Positions 32,803 to 42,653 of a stretch of 64,000 nt of DNA are shown in pieces. Under the pieces are notes generated by a model that worked only from the letters and a program-made list of their open reading frames with translations, ran no database searches and had not been told where the DNA came from. The stretch comes from Arthrobacter sp. Leaf337 (lineage in GTDB: Bacteria; Actinomycetota; Actinomycetes; Actinomycetales; Micrococcaceae): assembly GCF_001423745.1 (NCBI RefSeq), contig NZ_LMPC01000029.1, forward strand, positions 381,212 to 445,211, read 5' to 3'. Numbering within the stretch: position 1 is the first letter of the stretch; every line of letters begins with the position of its first letter. The position numbers and the translations under genes are program-made.

Positions 32803-33779
32803 TATTCGACGCTCGACTTTCGGATCTGGCGGTACAGAAGAACGGAGATGACCACCAGGGTCATGGTCATCAGGAACGCGATGGCCACGCCGGGTCCGGT
32901 GGCGAAGTCCTGGAAGACCGTGCGGTAGGCCAGGACCACCAGGGAGGTGGTGGCGTTGACCGGGCCGCCGCCTGTCAGCAGGTAGATGGTGGGGAAGTCA
33001 TTGACGCAGAAGATCGTCATCAAAATCCAGGAGATGTACGTGGACCGGGCGATCAAAGGCAGCGTGATCTGGCTGAACTGCTGCCAGCGCGTGGCGCCGT
33101 CCATGCTGGCCGCTTCGTAGACGGTGGTGTCCACGGAGGCGAGGGCCGCCGAGATCATCATCATCATGAACGGGAAGCTGACCCAGACCTTGAAGATCAT
33201 GACGGTCACCGCGGCGAGATTGGGATCGGCCAGGAAGAGCGGGGTGCCCAAACCGAAGTTGCGGAAGAGGGAAGGAATGAGGCTGTCCGGGGTGGCCACC
33301 AACCAGTTCCAGGCGGTCGAGGACACCACAATGGGGACGACCCAGGGCAGCAGGAGGAGGACCTTGAAGGTGCCGCCGGCGGGGATTCTGGTGCGGAGTA
33401 GCAACGCCAGGCCCAGGCCGACCAGCCAGGAGCCGAACACGCCGACGATGGTGAACATCAGGGTGAACTGCGCGGCTTTCCAGAAGGCCGGGGAGGACAG
33501 GACAGCGGCAAAGTTCTCCCCGCCCACGAATTTCCCGGTCTGGAGCAGGTTGCCGTCGTGGGTCGCCTGGACGCCGGCTTCAATCAGCGGGTAGCCGTGG
33601 ATGAGCACGAGCAGGATGACCGAAGGAAGCAGGAGCCAGAAGAACGTCCGGCTGGTCTGTGCCCTGAGCTTGCTCTTGCGGTTGAGGTTGCCGGGTTTCG
33701 GCGACCCGCCCCTGGCCCCGCCGGGGGCAAGGCCCCGGCGGGCCCGGGCGAGGCCGGACGATGCTGTGGTGGAGGACAT
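32802..33779 (-). CDS. carbohydrate ABC transporter permease (MalF type)
   Basis: 325 aa, six spans. A Pro/Arg/Gly-rich cytoplasmic N-terminus (1-45) precedes FFWLLLPSVILLVLIHGYPL. EAA loop: TVYEAASMDGATRWQQFSQI near 222. CUT1 family. It is encoded right after the binding protein (12-bp gap) in an operon binding protein-F-G-GH3. No ATPase gene is present in this operon, so a shared MsmK/UgpC-type ATPase elsewhere is expected. Confidence 0.92.
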   Translation of the reverse strand: MSSTTASSGLARARRGLAPGGARGGSPKPGNLNRKSKLRAQTSRTFFWLLLPSVILLVLIHGYPLIEAGVQATHDGNLLQTGKFVGGENFAAVLSSPAFWKAAQFTLMFTIVGVFGSWLVGLGLALLLRTRIPAGGTFKVLLLLPWVVPIVVSSTAWNWLVATPDSLIPSLFRNFGLGTPLFLADPNLAAVTVMIFKVWVSFPFMMMMISAALASVDTTVYEAASMDGATRWQQFSQITLPLIARSTYISWILMTIFCVNDFPTIYLLTGGGPVNATTSLVVLAYRTVFQDFATGPGVAIAFLMTMTLVVISVLLYRQIRKSSVE

Positions 33780-33790
33780 GGACTGGCCGC

Positions 33791-35101
33791 CTACTTCTTG
33801 AGGACGGTTTTAAGGCCGGACTCGAACGCCTGCAGTGCGGACTTGGCGTCGGTCTTGCCGGTGAGGATCGTCTGGGTGAACTGGTTCAGGGCCTGACCGC
33901 CGTCGAGCACGGCGAGGTTGGCATTCAGTTTGTCGCCTTGGGCTGCCAGAGTCTTGGCAATCGGCTGCCATTCCCTCACGATCTTGACGTTGTTTGGATC
34001 GCTCGCGAATTCCGGGAGCTCAGCGATGGACTTGAAGACAGGCAGAGCGTTCATGAGCTTCTGCTTCCACAGCTCCTTCAGCTGGCCCAGGTAGTAAACC
34101 AGGAACGCCTCCGAGGCCTCCTGCGACGGGGTGTTTGTGTACATCATGATGTTGTTCGGGAACACGAGGCCGCCCTTGTCCCCATGCGGCCCGGCGATAG
34201 GGCTCGCCACGATGAGATCACCCGAAGTGTCACCAACTCGCGTGTCCATCTGGGACACATGAGCGCCGAAAGCCGCCTTCTTGTCCTTCCACTGCGCATC
34301 GAGGTTGGCGCTGGTATAACTAACTGCCGCTGGATCAATGATGCCGTTGGAAACCAATTCCAACAGGAATTCAGTCGCTTCAACATTGCGGTCGTTCATC
34401 ACGTCGAGCTCGCCGTCCTTGCTGAATACACCGCCGCCGTTGTTGATCATCATCATGATCATGGCCTGATTGCCGATGTTGTTGCCCGCACCGGCACCGG
34501 TGGCGAAGCCGACTGCCCCAATCTTCTTCAAGGCCTTCCCAGCTTCGAGTAGTGTTGCCCAGTCTTTGGGAACATCCACTCCGGCCTGCTCAAACAGGGA
34601 CTTGCGGTACCACATCACGCGCATGGACAGATGCCACGGAACAGCTACATAGCCTTTGTCGGTCTTGAAGGGCTCAACCACTCCGGGGAGGAAGTCGTCG
34701 TACATGCCGTTTTTCTTCAGAGTTTCAATGAGATTGTCCGCATAGGCTATCTGGCCCTGCTGCTCAAACTGGAAGGCCTGGAAACCGCCGCCGGTGGACA
34801 CCGCCGGACCGGTCTTGGACGCAATGGCAGACGAAAACGTCTGGTAGAAGTTGTTCCACTGGATGATCTGGTAGTTGGCCTTGCTGTTGGCTCCGGAGAA
34901 ACCCTCCGTGAGCTTCCTCGATGCGTCGTTGAGGGCCGGGGTTGCCCACGGCATGTCCCAGAACTTGATGGTTCCACCTGCGCTCCCGCCGCCCTGGGAA
35001 GCAGAGCCTCCACCACAGGCGGCCAAAAGGGGTACGGAAGCGGCCGCGGCAGTGAGGCCGAGAAAGCCGCGGCGCGAGAATGTTGTGCGGGTGGAGGTCA
35101 T
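33791..35101 (-). CDS. extracellular sugar-binding lipoprotein (ABC, family 1)
   Basis: 436 aa. The signal has twin arginine (SRRGFLGLTAAAA, R10-R11) and a lipobox LAAC with C29, so it is probably exported folded by Tat and lipid-anchored. Mature part: GGTIKFWDMPWATPALND start, typical of CUT1 binding proteins, with late segment SEAFLVYYLGQLKELWKQKL. AAGGAA before ATG 35101. First gene of the operon with the F/G permeases and GH3 enzyme; the cognate regulator LacI lies just upstream on the same strand (180 bp). Confidence 0.92.
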   Translation of the reverse strand: MTSTRTTFSRRGFLGLTAAAASVPLLAACGGGSASQGGGSAGGTIKFWDMPWATPALNDASRKLTEGFSGANSKANYQIIQWNNFYQTFSSAIASKTGPAVSTGGGFQAFQFEQQGQIAYADNLIETLKKNGMYDDFLPGVVEPFKTDKGYVAVPWHLSMRVMWYRKSLFEQAGVDVPKDWATLLEAGKALKKIGAVGFATGAGAGNNIGNQAMIMMMINNGGGVFSKDGELDVMNDRNVEATEFLLELVSNGIIDPAAVSYTSANLDAQWKDKKAAFGAHVSQMDTRVGDTSGDLIVASPIAGPHGDKGGLVFPNNIMMYTNTPSQEASEAFLVYYLGQLKELWKQKLMNALPVFKSIAELPEFASDPNNVKIVREWQPIAKTLAAQGDKLNANLAVLDGGQALNQFTQTILTGKTDAKSALQAFESGLKTVLKK

Positions 35102-35281
35102 GGCTGTTCCTTCGTCTTTGAGGAGTTTGGCAAAAGCAGCTTGTCGCCGGAATGAGGAGTTTGCCGGCTACTGATTCGATTAAGTAGTTGCCTGTTTCCA
35201 GTATCAGACTGCGTTGTTGACGGCGTCCAATATCTATTCGGTGATCAGTTATTCGAAATTCGTCTGAATGCGGCGTTCGAC

Positions 35282-36259
35282 TCAGGTTGAATCGCGGACA
35301 ACCAGCGCGAGCACGTCAAGCTTCGGACTGCTCGGCAGCACTTCCCCGTTGATGCCGGCTGCGATCCGATCAGCGAAATGGCTTCCGAACAGAGCATGAT
35401 TTTGCCGGATGGTGGTAAGTGCGGGTGACATGAATTGGGCGAACGGCTCGTCGTCGACGCCAATGACGGCTAGATCTTGGGGAGCCATCATCCCTGCGAC
35501 CCGCATTCCAGCCAGGATCGCTGCGGCAATCTCATCGTTGTAGGTCGCCACTGCTGTGACGTTGGCAGGCGCTTCAGACAGTTTGCGGACTGCCCCTATT
35601 GCACTGTCCAGGCTGAGGTCGACGTCAACGGTGAAAGGCTCATTCAAGCCCAAGGCAAGGCAGGCCCTTCGAAATCCTTCGTATCGTTCGGTATTGAGTG
35701 CTTCCAGCTTGGGATTGCTGCTGCGGGCATAGCCAAGATGTCGATGGCCCCGTGAGATCAGGTGCTGGGCCTGCATGGCACCAATACGATCCTGTTTGAT
35801 GCCAAAATCCGATATGGCGGCGGCCGCTATGAACGTGCCCCCTTTTCGGATGAGCAACTCATCCTTCGCGTCGATCGCTTCCACTGTCATCACAGCCGCA
35901 GGTGCCAGTTGACGCCAGAGTGAAATCAACGAGCGGTCCGGGCCCAGTCTTTGGAGGAGAAGGGACAGGCCCCGCCGTGCAAGCCCGTCGGTAACTTGCT
36001 CGATCACCCTGGTAAGAGCGTGACTCAGGGGCCAGTCGGGCAGCACAAACAGGACGAGATCGTTTCGGCCCATCCGCAGAGCCCGGGCCGCTGCCAGCGA
36101 GGTGTAGTCCAACTGACGAACGGCGTCGATTACCCGGCGCCGCGTTTGTTCCGGGATTGTCTGATGCGGGGTTTGATTGAGCACGTAGCTGACGGTGGTC
36201 TTTGACACGCCGGCGGCTTTCGCGACATCAGACGCTGTCACTCTACGTGTCCGCGACAC
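35282..36259 (-). CDS. LacI-family transcriptional regulator
   Basis: 325 aa. N-terminal HTH TASDVAKAAGVSKTTVSYVL (about 7-26) with hinge helix region LDYTSLAAARALR near 52, then the periplasmic-binding-like effector domain with VIGVDDEPFAQFMSPALTTI near 268. The GTG at 36259 is preferred: AAGGAG lies 5 bp upstream, while the GTG at 36265 overlaps that RBS. It sits upstream of the ABC/GH3 operon and is probably its sugar-responsive repressor; no convincing LacI palindrome was found in the 180-bp gap. Confidence 0.92.
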   Translation of the reverse strand: MSRTRRVTASDVAKAAGVSKTTVSYVLNQTPHQTIPEQTRRRVIDAVRQLDYTSLAAARALRMGRNDLVLFVLPDWPLSHALTRVIEQVTDGLARRGLSLLLQRLGPDRSLISLWRQLAPAAVMTVEAIDAKDELLIRKGGTFIAAAAISDFGIKQDRIGAMQAQHLISRGHRHLGYARSSNPKLEALNTERYEGFRRACLALGLNEPFTVDVDLSLDSAIGAVRKLSEAPANVTAVATYNDEIAAAILAGMRVAGMMAPQDLAVIGVDDEPFAQFMSPALTTIRQNHALFGSHFADRIAAGINGEVLPSSPKLDVLALVVRDST

Positions 36260-36473
36260 TTCCACTCCTTCTTGCGGGGCGTTCTACTGCTTCACTTTGC
36301 CAACGTATTCATCCGGCGTCCAATACCAATCCAGCGCAACGTTATCTGTGCTCTAGATAAATCGCTCGGGCAGCAGCCTGATCGTAGTACACCGGCTGGT
36401 CATCACGGGCGCAGGATCCGGTGCAGAGACGACCGGAGCCACACATCGGCTCAATGTCCGACTGATGTGGCCC

Positions 36474-37409
36474 TCACAATCCGTAACGGCGGATTCTCTC
36501 GTAAAGGGTCCCGCGGGAGATGCGCAACCGCTCAGCGGCATCCGACTTGTTCCCGCCACACTCACGCAGTACAGACGCAATAATCTCCCGCTCAGCCAGT
36601 TCAAGCTGACTGAGCAACGGCGGACTTGATGTCCTTTGTCCCTCGGAACCCTTCGCAGCAGCCCGCGCAAGGCCTGCAACATTCAGACGGCTGAGCACCA
36701 GCGAACAGCCCTCAGAGGTCTTCGGCGGCATCACTGGCACGATCTGAGCCCGCACACCCGTGGGCAGTACGAACTCCCGGGTAAACGGTCCGGCCTCCTC
36801 GACGTAGCGCCAAAGCTGTTCGCGATCAAGTGGTAGGCCGCCCAGGCCGTCCTCCGCGATCATGGTGTATCGGTCCAGGGTTATGACGGCCGCTCCCGTA
36901 CCCGCCTTGACGCGCAAGTGTGCATCAAGGAGCCGCTGGTGCCGGGCGCGTGAAAGACGGGTTAGGGAATCCTCAATCCCGGCAACCATCATGTTCAGCG
37001 CAATCTTCAGGTGCGGGTTATGCTCGCCAGCAAGGCATGTGACGTTGACGGCGCCAAGCAACTTCCGGGTGACCGGGTGCAAGACGGGACTCGCTGCGCA
37101 GACAAGCTTGTGCATGCGCTCATCCAGATGGTCAGTGCCCTGAACGACCGTACTGGCGCGGGTCGCGAGCGCGACGCCCACTCCATTCGTGCCCACCGAA
37201 CGCTGAGCGAGGTCGGCGCCCTCGGTCACATCCGCGCGCGCGAGATGCCGACGCAGGCTCGGAGCCGCTGCCCATTCGTATGTCACCTTTCCAGTGGCAT
37301 CGGTAAGGGCGAGCCAGGTCGTTGTCCCCTCGAGGGCGACCTGCGTCGAAGTGATCACTCTTCGAGCTACCGTCACGAGCGATAACTGCCCCTCGATCGA
37401 ATCCGACAT
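36474..37409 (-). CDS. GAF-type activator with Fis-like HTH (no AAA domain)
   Basis: 311 aa. The N-terminal GAF-like sensor (about 10-160) contains RSVGTNGVGVALATRASTVV and AGEHNPHLKIALNMMVAGIE, as in AcoR-type activators; the C-terminal Fis HTH (about 268-311) is AEREIIASVLRECGGNKSDA, then AERLRISRGTLYERIRRYGL. The AAA+ ATPase part of classical enhancer-binding proteins is missing, so it cannot act through sigma-54. ATG 37409 has GGAGG 8 bp upstream; ATG 37430 is upstream of that RBS. Divergent from the ribose-type ABC operon, with a TGTGAC-type palindrome in between. Confidence 0.85.
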   Translation of the reverse strand: MSDSIEGQLSLVTVARRVITSTQVALEGTTTWLALTDATGKVTYEWAAAPSLRRHLARADVTEGADLAQRSVGTNGVGVALATRASTVVQGTDHLDERMHKLVCAASPVLHPVTRKLLGAVNVTCLAGEHNPHLKIALNMMVAGIEDSLTRLSRARHQRLLDAHLRVKAGTGAAVITLDRYTMIAEDGLGGLPLDREQLWRYVEEAGPFTREFVLPTGVRAQIVPVMPPKTSEGCSLVLSRLNVAGLARAAAKGSEGQRTSSPPLLSQLELAEREIIASVLRECGGNKSDAAERLRISRGTLYERIRRYGL

Positions 37410-37898
37410 CTTGTTGTTCCTCCGCGTCATTGCGTTGATGGAATCATCCTGTTGAGCATGAGCGATCCCGCAGCAGACTTAACCTGTGGACGTCAGTGCC
37501 CGCCGTTGGACTCCTGAAACCTCAGCCCCCTCCAGTGTGACATAAGCCACAATCACGCCCGGACATCGTGGGCGGGATTGTTCAAACCTTGAACACTCCA
37601 CCCATATGCCGACCGCACGGGGCCAGGGCATTGTTGATTCCGCGCAGTCCTATTCGACGGAGCCATGTTCAAGTTCTGTACGGAGCGCGGATTTCGGCGC
37701 TCTTCTCCGCAAAGATCAAAGCACCGGTTCGATCCGGGATGGCTCCAAAACCGACGGAGCCCACTCCTGCCCGGTCTGCCAAGGCGCCCCGACAAGAACG
37801 TCGCTGGGTGGACTGCCGTTCTTCGCGCTACTTACCGGGCATTCAAGCCCCGTTTTCCCCATTCACCCGTTCTCTCTATTCAAAGGAGCATAGAAATA
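37410..37898. other. long divergent regulatory region
   Basis: 489 bp between the GAF-Fis gene and the ABC binding-protein gene. It contains one palindrome (37536-37551). The plus-strand frame that leads into the binding protein is open through much of it, but without RBS or recognisable protein. No other gene seen. Confidence 0.5.
37536..37551. promoter_or_regulatory. TGTGACATAAGCCACA palindrome
   Basis: Imperfect inverted repeat, 12 of 16 positions symmetric (TGTG...CACA ends). About 125 bp from the regulator start and 350 bp from the ABC operon; candidate site for the GAF-Fis activator. Confidence 0.4.
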
Positions 37899-39053
37899 AT
37901 GAAATTCCCGTCTTCCCGCGCTTGGCGAAAAATCGCCGTTGGGTTCCTCGCCGCAGGCCTTGTCACCTCCGCCGCTGCCTGCAGCACCGGCAGCAGCGCT
38001 GCTCCGGGTGCCCCTGCCGCGTCCCAGGGCAAGGGCACCGGCACGACGGATGGCGGCGGCGCCCTCCTCAAGGTCTTTATGCCGTCGACGTCGAATGTCT
38101 ACTTGGCGGCCGCCTCGCAGTCCATCAAGGACGAGGCGAAAGCCCTCAACTACACCGTCAACATCGTCGAGAACAACTGGGACCAGACGGAACAGGACCA
38201 GCAGGTCCAGGAATGGCTCGCCACCGGTGAGCGCGCAGCCGCCGTTCTCATGTGGCCGGCAGGCGCCGCCGCCGCAACGAACTCGATCCGCCTGCTCTCC
38301 GCGCAGGCACCGGTGATCCAGTTCAACAACCTGGTCACTCCGGAGGCGTCCAAGTACGTGACCGCCTACGCGGGGGTCTCGGACACCGGCATCGGCAAGG
38401 AAGCCGGAGCCAACGCGCTCGCCGCCGTCAAGAAGCTCAAGGCTGAAGGGGTCAAGTTCCACGGTCCAGACGGCAAGCCCAACGTCGTCGAGATCCGGTT
38501 CACCGCCGGGTACGCCGCGGGTGACGACCGCGAGAAAGCCTTCGCCGAAGCCACGCCCGGTGCGTTCAACATGCTCGCCGTCGAACCCACCCCGACCGTT
38601 GACGCTCAGGGCGGCTTCAAAGCAGCCAGCCAGGTCATCCCGCGCTTCCTCGGACAGGGCATCGACATCGTCTACGCACACAGCAACGACGTGGCCAACG
38701 GCGTGGTGCAGGCGCTGGAGCAAAACGGGCTGAAGCCCGGCAAGGACGTCATCCTGATCACCGGGACCTCCTCCGGGGACATGTCCAACCTGCGCGGCGG
38801 CAAGATCTGGTCTGCCACCCTGCAGTCCCCGGTGATCGAGGGCGCTCTCGTCGTCCGGACCGCCGCGCAGTACATCGCCACCGGCCAGGTGCAGTCCGGC
38901 GACGTCACCATCGAATCGTCGGCGGCCAAGCCTGAACTCAAGGTCGAGGCCCCGCACGCGGCCACGTACATGATGAACCCCCAGGTGACAGCCGAGAACA
39001 ATGCCTCCTTCGACATCTGGGGCCTCTCATTCGACAAGCTGATGGGCAAATAG
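37899..39053 (+). CDS. sugar ABC transporter substrate-binding lipoprotein (RbsB-like)
   Basis: 384 aa. Lipoprotein signal with lipobox ending C28 (VTSAAAC), then a Gly/Ser/Ala-rich linker. Periplasmic-binding-protein type I fold: FMPSTSNVYLAAASQSIKDE, NWDQTEQDQQVQEWLATGE, AVLMWPAGAAAATNSIRLLS, then IDIVYAHSNDVANGVVQALE and VILITGTSSGDMSNLRGG. CUT2 (ribose/galactose/inositol-type) class. AAAGGAG lies 11 bp before ATG 37899. First gene of a four-gene importer operon; substrate unknown, a sugar alcohol or pentose would fit. Confidence 0.9.
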   Translation: MKFPSSRAWRKIAVGFLAAGLVTSAAACSTGSSAAPGAPAASQGKGTGTTDGGGALLKVFMPSTSNVYLAAASQSIKDEAKALNYTVNIVENNWDQTEQDQQVQEWLATGERAAAVLMWPAGAAAATNSIRLLSAQAPVIQFNNLVTPEASKYVTAYAGVSDTGIGKEAGANALAAVKKLKAEGVKFHGPDGKPNVVEIRFTAGYAAGDDREKAFAEATPGAFNMLAVEPTPTVDAQGGFKAASQVIPRFLGQGIDIVYAHSNDVANGVVQALEQNGLKPGKDVILITGTSSGDMSNLRGGKIWSATLQSPVIEGALVVRTAAQYIATGQVQSGDVTIESSAAKPELKVEAPHAATYMMNPQVTAENNASFDIWGLSFDKLMGK

Positions 39054-39182
39054 GCCCTCAACGGGAGTCCGCCCCCAACCGCGGAGCCTCAGAGACCGCC
39101 CACCTGCGGAGCTTTCCGAGGCTCCGCACCCATCTGGTGCGCGCCTTGCTGCGCCACCCAAATGCAAACCTAGGAGAAACCA

Positions 39183-40694
39183 ATGACTGGAAGCACTCCC
39201 CTTCGCCTTAAGGCGAGCGGCATCTTCAAGTCTTACGGAGCAGTGAACGCCCTCTCGGACGTCCACTTCGAACTCCGAGCCGGCGAGGTCATGGCCCTCT
39301 TGGGTGAGAACGGCGCCGGGAAAAGCACGATCGTCAAGGTCATCTCAGGCCTCGTCTCACCCGACAAGGGTTCCATCGAAATCGATGGGACCCCGGCAAA
39401 TATATCTAGCGTCTCGCTCTCACAAGCGGCCGGGATCGCCGTCGTCCAGCAGGAGTTCAGCACAGTCGGAACCATGACGGTGGCCCAGAATCTCGTGCTC
39501 GGCCAGCAGGGCGCGCCCTGGTGGTGGAGCCCCCGCAAACTGAACGACAACGCCGTCGCGATCCTTGAGCGCGTCGGGCTGGCCGGGCTGAACCCGTCGA
39601 CCCCGGTCGAGGAACTCTCCGTTGCGGAGATGCAACTTCTTGAGATCGCGCGCGTGCTGGCCAGGGACGCCAAGGTCATCATCTTCGACGAACCGACCGC
39701 AGCGCTCTCGGACGCCGAGATCGTCCGCGTGCTGGACGCCGTCAAACGTCTCGCGTCGGAGGGACGGAGCGTCGTTTATGTCACCCACAGGCTGGGCGAG
39801 GTTTTCGAGATTGCTGACCGCGTCACTGTCTTCCGCAACGGCAAGAGCGAGGCTCCCCTGGAGGTCAAAGAGCTCGACGTCGAGACGATCGTCGCCAAGA
39901 TGATCGGCCGGGAGCTGGGCCATCTCTATCCGGGCAAATCCTCGGCGGTCGGTGAAATCGTGCTGGAGACGCGCGAACTCCGGATTCCCGAGCTCCGTTC
40001 CGAGACCAACCTGACCCTCCGGCGTGGTGAGATCCTGGGCCTGACGGGACAGCTCGGCTCGGGAACGGCAGAGCTGATGGAGGCACTCGCCGGCGTCGGA
40101 GAGATCGTCTCCGGTGAGGTTCTCGTGGACGGCCAGACGCTCAACACCCGCGGCAGGCAGAACGGAATCTCGGCCGGCGTTGCGTACTGCTCCGCAGACC
40201 GGAAAAAGGATGGAATCTTCGCGAGAGTCCCGATTCGCCGGAACCTGTCCTCGCCCTGGTTGCACCGCTTGTCCGCCGCAGGGTTCGTCAGCGCCCGGCA
40301 GGAGGTCGACGAGACGAACCGCTTCGCAGTTCACTTCGCCATCGACGTCAAGCGCATGAACTCGAACGTTGGAACGCTCTCCGGAGGCAACCAGCAAAAG
40401 GTGGCCCTGGGCAAATGGCTCGGAATCAACCCGCGCGTTCTCCTGGTTGAGGAGCCCACCCGCGGCGTGGATATCGGCGCGCGCGCCGACATTTACGCCC
40501 AGCTTCGACGACTCAGCGACTCGGGGGTGGGCGTGATCGTCAGCTCCTCGGACACCAACGAAATCCTGGGCCTCTCTGACACGATCGCCACCTACTTCCG
40601 CGGCCAACAAACATCTATCCGACCAGCGGACGAGTGGACAGAATCCGCCCTCGTTCGCGAAGTAATGCACCGTGAGGATGCGAATCATGTCTAG
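39183..40694 (+). CDS. CUT2 sugar ABC transporter ATP-binding protein (RbsA/MglA type)
   Basis: 503 aa fused double ATPase. First half: Walker A GENGAGKST near 38, signature-like LSVAEMQLLEIARVLARD, Walker B VIIFDEPTAAL near 160. Second half lacks a canonical Walker A (LTGQLGSGTAE near 285) as usual in this family, but has LSGGNQQKVALGKWL near 400 and LLVEEPTRGVDIGARADIY. AGGAG before ATG 39183. The 3' end overlaps the next gene by 8 bp. Confidence 0.95.
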   Translation: MTGSTPLRLKASGIFKSYGAVNALSDVHFELRAGEVMALLGENGAGKSTIVKVISGLVSPDKGSIEIDGTPANISSVSLSQAAGIAVVQQEFSTVGTMTVAQNLVLGQQGAPWWWSPRKLNDNAVAILERVGLAGLNPSTPVEELSVAEMQLLEIARVLARDAKVIIFDEPTAALSDAEIVRVLDAVKRLASEGRSVVYVTHRLGEVFEIADRVTVFRNGKSEAPLEVKELDVETIVAKMIGRELGHLYPGKSSAVGEIVLETRELRIPELRSETNLTLRRGEILGLTGQLGSGTAELMEALAGVGEIVSGEVLVDGQTLNTRGRQNGISAGVAYCSADRKKDGIFARVPIRRNLSSPWLHRLSAAGFVSARQEVDETNRFAVHFAIDVKRMNSNVGTLSGGNQQKVALGKWLGINPRVLLVEEPTRGVDIGARADIYAQLRRLSDSGVGVIVSSSDTNEILGLSDTIATYFRGQQTSIRPADEWTESALVREVMHREDANHV

Positions 40695-41676
40695 TACAGC
40701 AAGCATTGCCACCAACTTCATAGCACCGTCGCAGCGAGGCAGCGTAATTCGCTTCGTCACCAGCTACACGCTCCCGCTCCTCGTGGCGGCAGTGTTCGCG
40801 GTAGCCGCCACGAGCACACCCGATTTCGCAACTTTCGCGAATATCCGCGCGATCCTCATCAATACCTCCATCGTCGGAATCATCGCGGTCGCGATGACCG
40901 CAATCACGATCTCGGGCAATTTCTTCTCGCTCGGCATCGCATCCTCCACCGTGCTCGCCGGGATCGTGTTCCTCGCCGTATCCGGACTGACCGGATCGGC
41001 GCTGGCGGGCCTCGGCGCCGCCGTCGTGCTCTCGGTGGCACTGGGAATCTTGCAGGGCCTCATCGTCGGAGCCGGACTGAACCCGGTCATCACCACCCTC
41101 GCCGTGGGCTCAGTCACCTACGGCCTGGTAGCCATCACCACCAAGGGTGCGGTGGTCACTGCCGGCAGCGTGGACGTGGCGTGGCTGGCAACGTGGAACC
41201 TCCTGGAAATTCCGCTGCCTGTCTACATCTTCGTGCTCTTCACGGCTGTTGCCTGGTTCCTCACCGAACACACGCTGATCGGGCGCAACACCCACCTGCT
41301 CGGCGCCAACCGCGCCACCGCGAGAAACAGCGGCATCTCTCCCCAGGCCACCACGATCTGGGCTTTCATCGCGTTCGGGGTTGGCCTGGGAGTCGCCGGC
41401 GCCCTGAACGCCTCACAGCTACACCAGATGCAGGCGAACGACCTCGCCGGACTCACCATGGACGTTATCGCGGCGGTCCTGGTTGGGGGCGCCGCCGTAT
41501 CGGGCGGCGAAGGTTCCCCCACCCGGTCGGCGCTCGGCGCCTTGCTCATCGTTGCCCTGGGAAACATCATGCTCCTGCACGGGCTCGACAACGGCTGGCG
41601 CGTGTTCCTCGTCGGCGGCATCGTCGTGGTGCTCGTCGTAGCCCTCCACGTCCTCAGAAAGGTCAGCACCCGATGA
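40687..41676 (+). CDS. CUT2 ABC transporter permease 1
   Basis: 329 aa with 8-10 membrane spans, RbsC family: LINTSIVGIIAVAMTAITIS near 57, the loop NPVITTLAVGSVTYGLVAIT near 130 and LGANRATARNSGISPQATTI near 205, where it contacts the ATPase. ATG 40687 is inside the ATPase stop region (8-bp overlap) with GAGGA upstream; GTG/ATG codons at 40672-40678 are alternatives. Its stop overlaps the next permease start (ATGA). Confidence 0.92.
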   Translation: MSSTASIATNFIAPSQRGSVIRFVTSYTLPLLVAAVFAVAATSTPDFATFANIRAILINTSIVGIIAVAMTAITISGNFFSLGIASSTVLAGIVFLAVSGLTGSALAGLGAAVVLSVALGILQGLIVGAGLNPVITTLAVGSVTYGLVAITTKGAVVTAGSVDVAWLATWNLLEIPLPVYIFVLFTAVAWFLTEHTLIGRNTHLLGANRATARNSGISPQATTIWAFIAFGVGLGVAGALNASQLHQMQANDLAGLTMDVIAAVLVGGAAVSGGEGSPTRSALGALLIVALGNIMLLHGLDNGWRVFLVGGIVVVLVVALHVLRKVSTR

Positions 41677-42653
41677 ATGCAACCAGGGAATTCTTCCCCA
41701 AATACGCGCTCCAGATCGTCGTCCTCGTCCTGGTTGTCGGCATCATGGCCACGGTCTCACCCAGCTTCCGCGGGGAGGCCGCCCTGTTCTCGTCGCTCGA
41801 ACGGCTCATCCCGCTCGGTGTCATCGCGGCCGGACTGGCGGTGACGATGATCGCCGGGGAGTTCGATCTCTCAGTCGCGTCCATGGCCGCATTCGCGGGC
41901 GCGATCGCCGTGCAACTCGGAGGCCTCGGCCTCATCGCAAGCATCCTCATTGCCACAGTCGTGGGAGTGCTGCTCGGCTCGCTCCAGGGTTGGGTGATTG
42001 CACGGCTGGGAATCAGCTCCCTCGTGTTCACGGTCGGAACACTGATCCTGCTCCGCGGCGCAACCTGGCTGGCAACCGGCGGCGTCCCGGTCACCCTCAC
42101 CGACTACAAGCTGAGCGACGCGCTCACGGTCCGGATCTGGGTCTTCACACCCCTGTCGCTGACAACGATCGCGGTGCTCGCCGTCCTGGGCATCTTCCTG
42201 TCGCGGACACGATGGGGCCGCGAAGTCTCCTCGATCGGCGGAGCCCGGCAGGAGGCCGTCGCGTCGGGGGTCAAGCTCAGGTCGCGGCTGGTGCTCGCCT
42301 TCGCCATTTCCGGCGGATGCGGCGCCCTGGCAGGGGCGCTGTCGTCCTTCCGGGGCGGGTCTGCGACGCCGGATGGCCTGGCCAACATGCTCCTTCTGGC
42401 ACTGGCGGCAGTCCTCATCGGCGGCGTCAGCCTCAGCGGAGGGCGCGGAGACATGGTGAACGTCGCGTTCGGCATCGCCATCACCGCAGTCCTCGCCGCG
42501 GGGATGTCCTCGATCGGCGTCAAGGCTTTTGTCACCGAGCTCTTCACGGGCGTCCTGCTGCTGGTGGTGATCCTCTTGGAATTCGTCATCGCCAGGGTGG
42601 TGGCCCACAAGGCCGTTGTCCGGAGGCGCCAGCCACACCTGGCAGTTACCTGA
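41673..42653 (+). CDS. CUT2 ABC transporter permease 2
   Basis: 326 aa, RbsC-like, clearly paralogous to the previous permease: IPLGVIAAGLAVTMIAGEFD, LSVASMAAFAGAIAVQLGG, GISSLVFTVGTLILLRGATW, IGGARQEAVASGVKLRSRLV, LIGGVSLSGGRGDMVNVAFG. Starts at the ATGA overlap. Two distinct permeases indicate a heterodimer, as in Lsr/rhamnose/erythritol-type importers rather than the RbsC homodimer. Confidence 0.92.
   Translation: MNATREFFPKYALQIVVLVLVVGIMATVSPSFRGEAALFSSLERLIPLGVIAAGLAVTMIAGEFDLSVASMAAFAGAIAVQLGGLGLIASILIATVVGVLLGSLQGWVIARLGISSLVFTVGTLILLRGATWLATGGVPVTLTDYKLSDALTVRIWVFTPLSLTTIAVLAVLGIFLSRTRWGREVSSIGGARQEAVASGVKLRSRLVLAFAISGGCGALAGALSSFRGGSATPDGLANMLLLALAAVLIGGVSLSGGRGDMVNVAFGIAITAVLAAGMSSIGVKAFVTELFTGVLLLVVILLEFVIARVVAHKAVVRRRQPHLAVT

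Noticed and set aside
39420..40760. 446-codon minus-strand frame opposite the RbsA-type ATPase
   Set aside because: Antisense artefact; the ATPase shows Walker and signature motifs.
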